From JAFGTP01 sp964472715 (GTDB taxonomy: Bacteria; Fidelibacterota; UBA2242; JAFGTP01), in the NCBI GenBank assembly GCA_964472715.1, contig CAYYMT010000010.1:1-49872 (forward strand): DNA of 49,872 nt. Reading direction: 5' to 3'. How positions within the stretch are numbered: position 1 is the first letter of the stretch; each line of letters begins with the position of its first letter. The notes below the pieces were generated by a model, which did no database searches, was not told the DNA's origin, and saw only the letters and a program-made list of their open reading frames with translations. This document shows, piece after piece, positions 26,818-34,554 of this stretch. The translations under genes were made by a program, and so were the position numbers.

Positions 26818-27701
26818 GTAAAGCAAAAGTAATTGACGGTAAACAGATTGCCAAAGAGGTGCGTGAGTCCCTAAAACCACGGGTCGATGAACTTCGTGAT
26901 AAAGGGATAATCCCCGGATTGGCAGTTGTTTTAGTCGGCGATGACCCGGCTTCCCAGGTATATGTCAAAATGAAAGCAAAGGCTTTTAAAAAATTGGGCC
27001 TGGTTTCAGAAACCTTACATATTCCGGCCAATGTTTCCCAGGAGGAACTTATCAAACTGATTCATGGCCTGAATAAAGATAAAAAATTTCACGGTATTCT
27101 GGTGCAATTGCCTTTGCCCGGCCATCTTGATGAACAAACGATACTTGACCATATTGATGATAACAAAGACGCCGACGGCCTTTTGCCGGCCAGTATGGGA
27201 AAAATGATACTGGGTATGGAAGGCCCCTTGCCCTGCACACCCCATGGAATTTTGATGCTGTTGAAGCATTCCGGTATAGAAACTTCAGGAAAACATGCTG
27301 TAGTGATCGGGCGCAGTAATATTGTAGGTAAACCGATTGCCAATTTGCTGTTACAAAAAAGAGAACCTGGAAACTGTACCGTCACCCTTTGTCATTCCAG
27401 AACGAAAAATCTTCAGGAGGTTTGTCAGCAGGCGGATATATTGGTAGCTGCCATTGGTAAACCCGAATTTGTTGACCGCAACTTTGTAAAAAAAGGCGCG
27501 GTTGTCATTGATGTTGGCGTTAACAGAGTTGATGCTCCGGAAAAGAAAAAGGGTTATAAATTAGTGGGTGATGTGAACTATTCTGATGTGGAAGAGATTG
27601 CCGGCGCCATTACACCTGTTCCCGGAGGTGTCGGTCCCATGACCATTACCATGCTCATTTATAATACTGTTTATCTGGCAGAAAAATCCTTTAAAAACTA
27701 A
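26814..27701 (+). CDS. folD: Bifunctional methylenetetrahydrofolate dehydrogenase/cyclohydrolase
   Basis: 295 residues, the usual length. Substrate-site motifs are VGDDPASQVYVKMKAKA (with the catalytic Lys), GILVQLPLPGHLDE and the downstream DADGLLPASMGKM. The NADP-binding region is VIGRSNIVGKPIANLLL, and the C-terminal signature is PVPGGVGPMTITML. It interconverts methylene-, methenyl- and formyl-tetrahydrofolate for purine and formyl-Met synthesis. Start and rny stop share ATGA, implying coupling. The nitroreductase gene follows after 12 bases. Confidence 0.97.
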   Translation: MSKAKVIDGKQIAKEVRESLKPRVDELRDKGIIPGLAVVLVGDDPASQVYVKMKAKAFKKLGLVSETLHIPANVSQEELIKLIHGLNKDKKFHGILVQLPLPGHLDEQTILDHIDDNKDADGLLPASMGKMILGMEGPLPCTPHGILMLLKHSGIETSGKHAVVIGRSNIVGKPIANLLLQKREPGNCTVTLCHSRTKNLQEVCQQADILVAAIGKPEFVDRNFVKKGAVVIDVGVNRVDAPEKKKGYKLVGDVNYSDVEEIAGAITPVPGGVGPMTITMLIYNTVYLAEKSFKN

Positions 27702-27713
27702 GAGGTGAAAAGT

Positions 27714-28307
27714 ATGAAGCCTGAAGAAATTTTAACATTAATGGAAACCAGACGTTCTATCAGGCAGTTCAAACAAAAGCCGGTTGATCGTGAAACCGTC
27801 GAAAAGTGTGTCGCGGTGGCCCGGCTCGCTCCTTCGGCCCGTAATCTTCAGCCCCTTGAATTTGCTTACATTGATAAAAAAAATATCGTTAAAGAAATAT
27901 TTCCCATGCTAAAATGGGCAGGATATATCAATCCCAAGGGGAATCCTGAAAAAGGACGTGAACCGGTCAGTTATTTAACAGTGCTTGTTAATAAAGAAAT
28001 CTATGATGATAATTTTAAATATGATGCCGGCGCGGCAATTGAAAATTTTATTCTGTCCCTCTGGTCTTACGGCATTGGTACCTGCTGGTTGCTATCGGTC
28101 GACAGAACAAAGCTCAGAAAATTACTCGACATTTCAGATAAATATAAAATCGATTCTGTGATTGCCATCGGCTATCCCGATGAAAAACCGGTGACAGTGG
28201 ATACTGAACAGGATATCAAATACTGGAAAGATGAAAAAAACCGGCTGCATGTGCCGAAGCGCAAAATGAAACGTGTTTTTCATCTCAACACAATAGAAGA
28301 AGAATAG
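27714..28307 (+). CDS. Nitroreductase-family FMN oxidoreductase
   Basis: 197 residues from ATG 27714, chosen because GAGGTGA ends five bases upstream; an in-frame GTG at 27705 lies inside that site. The N-terminal METRRSIRQFKQKPVDRE and LAPSARNLQP motifs bind the FMN phosphate and ring. The C-terminal YDAGAAIENFILSLWSYGIGTCW and IDSVIAIGYPDEKP complete the fold. Such enzymes reduce quinones, nitro compounds or flavins, or serve special roles; the substrate is not readable. The C-terminal tail is basic (KRKMKRVFHLN). Being in the folD-lgt operon is a positional fact without an obvious functional link. Confidence 0.9.
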   Translation: MKPEEILTLMETRRSIRQFKQKPVDRETVEKCVAVARLAPSARNLQPLEFAYIDKKNIVKEIFPMLKWAGYINPKGNPEKGREPVSYLTVLVNKEIYDDNFKYDAGAAIENFILSLWSYGIGTCWLLSVDRTKLRKLLDISDKYKIDSVIAIGYPDEKPVTVDTEQDIKYWKDEKNRLHVPKRKMKRVFHLNTIEEE

Positions 28308-28316
28308 GATCTATCC

Positions 28317-29129
28317 ATGCATCCTGATATAATAAAAATCGGCCCGGTTACCATTCACTCTTTCGGCCTTATGATGGCGGTGGCATTTTTAGTCGGATAT
28401 TACCTGCTCTCCTGGGAGGTAAAACGGCGGGAAGATGACCCAAAGATCGCCAGCGATCTGGTCTTCTGGGGGGCTATCGGCGGTATCATCGGCGCTAAAC
28501 TTTTTTCTGTATTTGAAAATTTTCAGGATTTTCTGACGGATCCGATCCATACGCTCTTTTCCGGTTCCGGTTTTGTTTTTCATGGCGGCCTGCTGGGAGG
28601 CACAATTGCAGTTGCCGCTTTACTTTACAAAAGAGAGAAATCAATTGGTACTTATGCTGATATTATCGGACCGATAATTCTGCTTGGCCAGGGAATCGGC
28701 CGGATCGGTTGTTTGCTGGCCGGGTGTTGTCACGGCTCGGCAACCAATTGCGCCTGGGGTATTCAATATCCCCCCGGCAGCCAGGCCTCTTATTATCAGT
28801 ATCATAATGACATGCTGGGGTCTTCATTTATGCAATCTTTGCCGGTACACCCGTCGCCGGTCTATGAAACACTTTTTAATGGTATTATGTTTATACTGCT
28901 GATCACCCTTATTCGTCCCCGTCTAAGAAAAAAGGGATCAACTTTCGCACTGGTGATGATCATTGCCGGTATTGAGCGATTTTTACTGGAATTTGTTCGG
29001 ATCAATCCCAAAACATTATGGGGCCTGACAAATTATCAGTTCAGTTCTCTCTTTTTTGTATTGCTTGGTATCCTTGTCTGGATTTTTCTTGTTAACCAGG
29101 ATAAAGAAGACTTTGAAAAAGGGCTTTAA
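28317..29129 (+). CDS. lgt: Prolipoprotein diacylglyceryl transferase
   Basis: 270 residues, a polytopic inner-membrane protein with about seven helices. Lgt moves diacylglycerol from phosphatidylglycerol to the lipobox cysteine. Typical segments: HSFGLMMAVAFLVGYYL near the N-terminus, the FHGGLLGG loop with the conserved His at about residue 88, GQGIGRIGCLLAGCCHG (the Lgt signature Arg), HPSPVYETLFNG and GIERFLLEFVR. It begins nine bases after the nitroreductase stop with an AGGA site, so it closes the long thrS operon. At least two likely client lipoproteins are encoded in this window (12757 and 49082). Confidence 0.95.
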   Translation: MHPDIIKIGPVTIHSFGLMMAVAFLVGYYLLSWEVKRREDDPKIASDLVFWGAIGGIIGAKLFSVFENFQDFLTDPIHTLFSGSGFVFHGGLLGGTIAVAALLYKREKSIGTYADIIGPIILLGQGIGRIGCLLAGCCHGSATNCAWGIQYPPGSQASYYQYHNDMLGSSFMQSLPVHPSPVYETLFNGIMFILLITLIRPRLRKKGSTFALVMIIAGIERFLLEFVRINPKTLWGLTNYQFSSLFFVLLGILVWIFLVNQDKEDFEKGL

Positions 29130-29230
29130 CAGGAACGAGAAAAATTTTAAGAAATTTTCCTACCCATATTGGTTCACATCCCATAAATTCCTACAGTTGT
29201 AACAAATCTAAAACAAAAGAGGAGGGGTTT

Positions 29231-30496
29231 ATGAGAACGAAGCACTTATTTTTTGTAATTATTCTGTCCGCTACTGTATTATTTGCGCAAACAGATAAAG
29301 CAAAATATGTCAAACGAAGTGAAACACCGGTAATCGATCAACTTCGTGAGGAAGTAAAAACAGAAAACGCGAAAAAGGACTCCATTACACAGGCCATTCG
29401 CGACCGGCAAAAAGAAGAACAAAAAGAGAAACGGGAAAACCGAAAAGTATTCAGAGCTGATTTTTCCAATGTCAACAAACCGGAATCCCTTAATGAATTC
29501 AAACAATATTTCCATTTTGATCCGGTTCCCCAGTATTTATCGGGAATGTGCTGGTGCTTTTGTACCACATCCTTTCTGGAATCCGAAATCAAACGGATAC
29601 ATAATAAAGAAATAAAGATATCCGAATTATACACGATCTATTTTCAGTACATTGAAAAAGCCCGGCGTTTTGTGAGAGAACGGGGAAAATCATTATTTGC
29701 CCAGGGATCAGAATCCAACGCGGTATTGTTAATGATGGACCAATATGGCGCAGTACCGGCGGAAGCCTATACCGGATTAAAACAATACGATAAGCACAAT
29801 CATAGCCAAATGTTTGATGACATGATGGACTACCTGAATTATTGTAAAGAAAATGATTACTGGGAAGAAGAAGTTATCCTGACGACAATTAAAGCCATCA
29901 TGAATGAATATCTGGATGCGCCGCCAACCGAAGTGAAATGGAAAGGTAAAACCTACACACCACTGGAATTTAAGGATAATGTGCTTAAAATTGATTCTGA
30001 TGATTATGTAGAATTTCAGTCAACCATGGCGCAACCTTATTATGAGCAGGGAATTTTTGATGTGCCGGATAACTGGTGGAAGGATGATTCCTATTATAAT
30101 GTGCCGATGGATGTCTGGTATGAATTGGTGGGAAAATCAATTAAAAATGGTTACACCGTAAATATTGGCGGCGATGTCAGTGAACCCGGCTATGTTGGGG
30201 AAGAAGATGCGGCTTTTATCCCTGATTTTATTATGCCTCAGGAGTATATCAACAAATATTCCAGGGAATATGGAATTTACAGTGGTACAACTACTGATGA
30301 TCATGGTATCCATATTGTCGGCATTACGGAAAAAGATGGCTTCACCTGGTTTCTGATCAAAGATTCCGGACGCGGTGCCCGCCGTGGGCAATATCACGGT
30401 TATTATATGTGGCGTGAGGATTATGTGAAGATGAAGATGCTCAGTTTTATGATCCACAAAGATATGGCCAAAGATGTCTTGAAAAAGTTTAAGTAA
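29231..30496 (+). CDS. Secreted C1-type (PepC/bleomycin-hydrolase-like) cysteine peptidase
   Basis: 421 residues with a signal peptide (FVIILSATVLFAQ) and a charged coiled-coil-like segment (about 35-75). The papain-type centre shows the nucleophile in SGMCWCFCTTSFLESE (Cys107), the His in DHGIHIVGI (His358) and the third site FLIKDSGRG, where Asp378 stands at the position of the usual Asn (NSWG). The layout with an inserted region between Cys and His resembles the C1B aminopeptidase C/bleomycin hydrolase group. Export to the periplasm is unusual for classical PepC. A strong GAGGAGGGG site precedes the ATG. It is probably transcribed separately from lgt (101-base gap). Confidence 0.82.
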   Translation: MRTKHLFFVIILSATVLFAQTDKAKYVKRSETPVIDQLREEVKTENAKKDSITQAIRDRQKEEQKEKRENRKVFRADFSNVNKPESLNEFKQYFHFDPVPQYLSGMCWCFCTTSFLESEIKRIHNKEIKISELYTIYFQYIEKARRFVRERGKSLFAQGSESNAVLLMMDQYGAVPAEAYTGLKQYDKHNHSQMFDDMMDYLNYCKENDYWEEEVILTTIKAIMNEYLDAPPTEVKWKGKTYTPLEFKDNVLKIDSDDYVEFQSTMAQPYYEQGIFDVPDNWWKDDSYYNVPMDVWYELVGKSIKNGYTVNIGGDVSEPGYVGEEDAAFIPDFIMPQEYINKYSREYGIYSGTTTDDHGIHIVGITEKDGFTWFLIKDSGRGARRGQYHGYYMWREDYVKMKMLSFMIHKDMAKDVLKKFK

Positions 30497-30513
30497 TCAG
30501 ATTTAAATAATGT

Positions 30514-30613
30514 NNNNNNNNNNNNNNNNNNNNNNNNNNNNNNNNNNNNNNNNNNNNNNNNNNNNNNNNNNNNNNNNNNNNNNNNNNNNNNNNNNNNNNN
30601 NNNNNNNNNNNNN
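30514..30613. other. Assembly gap (100 N)
   Basis: Exactly 100 N, the usual placeholder for a scaffold join of unknown length. Genes may be missing between the C1 peptidase and the sodium symporter, and the true distance is not known. Confidence 0.99.
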
Positions 30614-30857
30614 AAGGTTGTCCAAGCGTGTCCCCCTTAGAAAAGGGGGAACAAGGGGGTTGTGAAACGAATGTAAATCCAGCTATAGAGCCATTAATAT
30701 ACTGTTATTCCTGATTCTTTTTGATTGTAATTTATGTAATTGGGTGGTTATGTTAAAAAAGTTGCAAAAAATTAAAAAAAGTACTGGTAATAATATCAAA
30801 AAAAGACTATTCTACTAAAGTTAGTTAGTAAATTATATTAATAAATGGGAGGGGCAA
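30614..30857. other. Intergenic sequence right of the gap, with a CCCCCTT hairpin
   Basis: A perfect 7-bp stem CCCCCTT (30632-30638) and AAGGGGG (30643-30649) with a four-base loop, followed by another GGGGG at 30655-30659. This C-run/G-run pattern is typical of high-copy intergenic repeats and may explain why the assembly broke here. The rest is AT-rich, with no gene found. The TTG start of the symporter has a GGGAGGGG site at the right end. Confidence 0.45.
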
Positions 30858-32378
30858 TTGATTGGTTTCAGTTTAATTGATTTTGTAGTTTTAATTTTTT
30901 ATCTGGTTATTGTTGCTCTGCTGGGCTCCCTTTCAGGGGGGAAACAAAAATCTTCAGAATCCTATTTCGTTGGCGACAGAAATGTACCCTGGTGGGCAAT
31001 TGCCTTCTCTATAGTTGCCACTGAAACCAGCACACTTACATTTATCAGCATCCCCGGTCTTGCCTATATTTCGAATCTGAATTTTTTACAGGTGACCATT
31101 GGCTATTTGATCGGAAGAATCGTCATCAGTTTTATCTTTTTACCGGCCTATGCAAAAGGTAATCTGAAAACCGCCTACGCCATGCTGGAAACACGGTTTG
31201 GTGAGCGCACAAAGAATTTTGCCTCGGGAACTTTTTTAATCACCCAGGTGATAGGCGGTGGGGTCCGCTTGTTCGCCACGGCAATTCCTTTGGCGGTTAT
31301 CCTGAAAACCATCAATTTTTTCGCCGGCTTCTCCAATTTACAAATTTATATTATATCGATAGTCCTGATCACCATGATCACACTGATCTATACCTTTTTC
31401 GGTGGTATAAAAGGGGTTATCTGGGTGGATGTTTTGCAGATGGGCATTTATATTGGCGGCGCGCTGATAACCATGGTCGTGATCTATGGTCATTTACCGG
31501 AAGGCCTGGCTATGATCAGTAAGTTCGCCGGCGGTACTAACAAGTTTGAGATCATCAACTGGGGCTTTGATCAAGGCTTTGCCGGGTTTTTTAAAGACCC
31601 ATACACCTTGATCGGCAGCCTGGTGGGGGGCTGTTTTCTGTCCATGGCTTCGCACGGAACCGATCAATTGATCGTGCAGCGATTGCTGACTGCTAAAAAC
31701 CTCAACGACAGCCGGAAAGCAATTATTGCCAGTGGCGTCCTGGTAATTATTCAGTTTGCCCTGTTTTTGTTTGTCGGTTTGTTGCTATTCGCTTTTTACC
31801 AGGGAATCACTCCCGGTGTAAGCGGAGCTCCTTTTGTTAAAGGTGATGAAATTTTTCCTCATTTTATTGTGAATTATTTGCCGGTAGGGATCAAGGGATT
31901 GATTTTGGCGGGGCTTTTTGCCGCCGCTATGTCCACCCTGGCCGGTTCCATATCTTCACTTTCCTCTTCCACAATGCTGGATCTGTATAAGCCTTACTTC
32001 GGCATTGGCAACAGTGAAACCAAAGACCTTTTCATTTCGCGCATGATCACAATCACCTGGGCAATCATACTGAGCGCTGTGGCATTTTTATTTATCGGAA
32101 TTTTACAGGCGGTTGTGGAAATTGCACTGAGCATTGCCTCAGTTACTTATGGCGGATTGCTCGGTACATTCATCCTGGGTGCGCTGTTTTCAAAAGTCAG
32201 ACAAAAGGCCGCGATACGGGGATTTGCCGCCGGCATTTTATTTATGGTGCTGTTGGTTTTTGTGCCCATTTTTACAGGCGCTGACCCGATCGTTCACTGG
32301 ACCTGGTATACATTTATCGGGACAACCGTTACTGTTAGTGTCGGAATCTTAATGGAAAAACTAACTGTGAAGAAATAG
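30858..32378 (+). CDS. Sodium:solute symporter (SSS/SLC5 family)
   Basis: 506 residues with about 13 membrane helices, starting at TTG with GGGAGGGG just upstream. N-terminal SSS signs are the helix LIDFVVLIFYLVIVALLG, then SSESYFVGDRNVPWWAIAFS and ATETSTLTFISIPG (unwound first core helix region). GGIKGVIWVDVLQMGIY and LFAAAMSTLAGSISSLSSSTMLDLY, the latter including the Ser-rich sodium site, are also characteristic. It imports a sugar, amino acid or organic anion with Na+; the substrate is not determined. The small unknown gene begins three bases after its stop, so both are in one operon. Confidence 0.93.
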   Translation: MIGFSLIDFVVLIFYLVIVALLGSLSGGKQKSSESYFVGDRNVPWWAIAFSIVATETSTLTFISIPGLAYISNLNFLQVTIGYLIGRIVISFIFLPAYAKGNLKTAYAMLETRFGERTKNFASGTFLITQVIGGGVRLFATAIPLAVILKTINFFAGFSNLQIYIISIVLITMITLIYTFFGGIKGVIWVDVLQMGIYIGGALITMVVIYGHLPEGLAMISKFAGGTNKFEIINWGFDQGFAGFFKDPYTLIGSLVGGCFLSMASHGTDQLIVQRLLTAKNLNDSRKAIIASGVLVIIQFALFLFVGLLLFAFYQGITPGVSGAPFVKGDEIFPHFIVNYLPVGIKGLILAGLFAAAMSTLAGSISSLSSSTMLDLYKPYFGIGNSETKDLFISRMITITWAIILSAVAFLFIGILQAVVEIALSIASVTYGGLLGTFILGALFSKVRQKAAIRGFAAGILFMVLLVFVPIFTGADPIVHWTWYTFIGTTVTVSVGILMEKLTVKK

Positions 32379-32381
32379 ATT

Positions 32382-32624
32382 ATGAAACAATGTAATATAA
32401 TATTTTTAAGTTGGGTAAAAGATGATGAGGGAAATAAATATTTACTGTATTGGTCCAGCCAAAAAAGTACAAACGGCCTCAGCGACCAGTTGTTCTCTTT
32501 GGATAAGGTCAAGGATATAAAAATCGTAAAATTAACCAATCCGGAAAGAATATCTACTTTTGACATTAATAATAAAAATATTATTCTTGCAATCAAAGGA
32601 GACAAAACAGAAATATTTAAATAA
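32382..32624 (+). CDS. Small protein of unknown function
   Basis: 80 residues, no signal peptide or membrane helix. It starts three bases after the symporter stop, which implies co-translation. It shows a mixed alpha/beta pattern (NIIFLSWVKDDEGNKYLLYW) and a C-terminal half with FSLDKVKDIKIVKLTNPERI. That second segment matches, without gaps, a start-less open stretch near 43222-43293 (12 of 24 residues identical), so it belongs to a small family with a decayed copy in the same window. The function is unknown. The next gene begins 39 bases downstream with its own strong ribosome site. Confidence 0.65.
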   Translation: MKQCNIIFLSWVKDDEGNKYLLYWSSQKSTNGLSDQLFSLDKVKDIKIVKLTNPERISTFDINNKNIILAIKGDKTEIFK

Positions 32625-32663
32625 GGTTATGTTGTGTATCTTAATAATTAAACAGGAGGACTT

Positions 32664-34481
32664 ATGAAGAATTTGTTAAAAATTTTGTTGCTTTCAGTGA
32701 TGGTATTTAGTTGCCTGACAGCACAGATTGCGCTTCCGGACCTGGAAAATTTTTTCCTGGCCGGATATACGGATTTTGATCCGGCTGATCCCGAAGATGT
32801 AAGGCATACGACATCAGGTCACCGTGGCCTGACCGCCGGTGTTGACATTGATGATGACGGAAAAATGGAAGTATATGCAGCCCACTATGGTCATGGCGGC
32901 GGTGTTGTTGGTTTTGAACTGACTGATGAAGGCGCGCTGGAAATGGTTTGGCATTCTGATACAACCACAACAGATGCATCTTACTCTTCCGGAACCAGAA
33001 TTGTACAGACCGGTGATTTGGATGGTGACGGCCTGAAAGAAGTGATATTTTTTCGCGGCAGATATTACAATGATGAAAAAGCGGGATTGTACATTTACGA
33101 ATCCGATGGTACAGACAATGGATTTAAAGACCCGGTATTTTTTAGTATTGTAGATCTGGGAAGCCGTTTCAATTTCAATGGTGAAACAAATCTGACACAG
33201 GTTTTGGTTGAATATTTTGTTGTTGATGATGTTGACCAGGATGGCGTGGAAGAGTTGATTTTCGCTTCAAATGGTCCTACCTGGGTACTGGACAGAACCG
33301 AAACGACTGAAACGGATACAACCGATTACGGACATTCCGAAGATATGTTTGCTGTATTGTCAGCGACAGGAGATTTGCAGGGACTTGCCGGAGACATTAC
33401 AGTAGAATTTGTCACTTCTGCGCGGGATATTGATATGGGTACTGTATCAAAAGGCCATCCTATGTTTGGATTTGACAATAAATTAGGCGGTGGTTCTGCC
33501 ATTGGCGTCACTATTTCCGATGTTGACGGTGATGATAACAAAGAAATTTTTTGTCACGCCTGGAATGGTTTCAATAACTTTTTTGTAGAAGCTGTTGGAC
33601 CTGATGAATACAGTTTTGGGGACACAACCAATGTAAACGGACTTACCGGCGGTGACCATGTATGTCTGATGAACCCGACAGCTGCTGATCTCGACAGTGA
33701 TGGAAAAGATGAGGTCTATGCTTCCAATTACTATACCGGAAATGTCTGGAAATTTGTCGATACTGATGATGAAGCCACCACATTCAGTGCCGATGAAGCT
33801 TTTCTGATTTCCGATACAACCGGTGGCAATATCGGCGCTCTTTTCGGTGCTACCTCCGGTGACCTCAATGGAGATGGCGTTAATGAAGTTTATTTCGGTG
33901 GAAGTGTTGGTCCAAAAGGCGACTTAATTCAATTTGACGGCAGCAACTGGTATGCGATGAATACAGACACTGTTGCCGCCGGTTTTATCGCCAAAATGAG
34001 TGTTGCTGATATGGATCAGGACGGCCATTTTGAAATTGTGAGTTCACATCAGGCTGTTCCCGATAGTATTGAAATGATTGACGGTACTGACACAACTATG
34101 GTAGCCAATCCCCGTCATTGGAGTATCAGAGTTACTGAATATGGTGATTCCACCCTGGCAAAACCGACATCCGTGAAAGAATATGATATTGTTACACCGG
34201 ATGATTACAAACTCGGCAATGCCTATCCCAATCCTTTCAATCCCACCACACATATTGAATACTCTCTTCCGGTGAGAAAAGAGATATCACTGGTTATCTT
34301 TGATATGCTGGGAAACAAAGTAACCGAACTGGTAAGCAATGAAATGAAAAATGCCGGTACTTACAAAGCTGTCTGGGACGGAAAAAATATGAATGGTAAA
34401 TACGTATCATCCGGTACATATCTCTATTCTCTGAAATTCGGTAATTTTAATAAAACAAAGCGAGTGACATTCATTAAATAA
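32664..34481 (+). CDS. FG-GAP/VCBS-repeat surface protein with canonical T9SS sorting domain
   Basis: 605 residues. A signal peptide (about 1-20, ending SCLTAQ) is followed by at least seven FG-GAP-like, calcium-binding repeats through residue 500 (DIDDDGKMEV, DLDGDGLKEVIF, DVDQDGVEELIF, DVDGDDNKEI, DLDSDGKDEVY, DLNGDGVNEVYF, DMDQDGHFEI), forming a predicted beta propeller. Residues 513-605 are a textbook type A T9SS domain: AYPNPFNPTTHIEYSLP, IFDMLGNKVTELV, GTYKAVWDGKNMNGKYVSSG and a basic end. It is therefore exported through the outer membrane by T9SS and attached to the surface or released. The ligand is unknown. An AGGAGG site precedes the ATG, and a terminator follows. Confidence 0.9.
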   Translation: MKNLLKILLLSVMVFSCLTAQIALPDLENFFLAGYTDFDPADPEDVRHTTSGHRGLTAGVDIDDDGKMEVYAAHYGHGGGVVGFELTDEGALEMVWHSDTTTTDASYSSGTRIVQTGDLDGDGLKEVIFFRGRYYNDEKAGLYIYESDGTDNGFKDPVFFSIVDLGSRFNFNGETNLTQVLVEYFVVDDVDQDGVEELIFASNGPTWVLDRTETTETDTTDYGHSEDMFAVLSATGDLQGLAGDITVEFVTSARDIDMGTVSKGHPMFGFDNKLGGGSAIGVTISDVDGDDNKEIFCHAWNGFNNFFVEAVGPDEYSFGDTTNVNGLTGGDHVCLMNPTAADLDSDGKDEVYASNYYTGNVWKFVDTDDEATTFSADEAFLISDTTGGNIGALFGATSGDLNGDGVNEVYFGGSVGPKGDLIQFDGSNWYAMNTDTVAAGFIAKMSVADMDQDGHFEIVSSHQAVPDSIEMIDGTDTTMVANPRHWSIRVTEYGDSTLAKPTSVKEYDIVTPDDYKLGNAYPNPFNPTTHIEYSLPVRKEISLVIFDMLGNKVTELVSNEMKNAGTYKAVWDGKNMNGKYVSSGTYLYSLKFGNFNKTKRVTFIK

Positions 34482-34487
34482 TCACCT

Positions 34488-34526
34488 ATCGGGATAGTGG
34501 AATATATCTGCTATCCCGATTTTTCT
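34488..34526 (+). terminator. Intrinsic terminator between surface protein and TonB receptor
   Basis: Perfect 10-bp stem ATCGGGATAG (34488-34497) and CTATCCCGAT (34511-34520) followed by TTTTTCT. It ends only about 29 bases before the TonB receptor ATG, so it either closes the upstream operon or limits read-through into the cassette. Confidence 0.88.
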
Positions 34527-34554
34527 ATTAACAACAGAAAAAAAAGAAAAAGAA

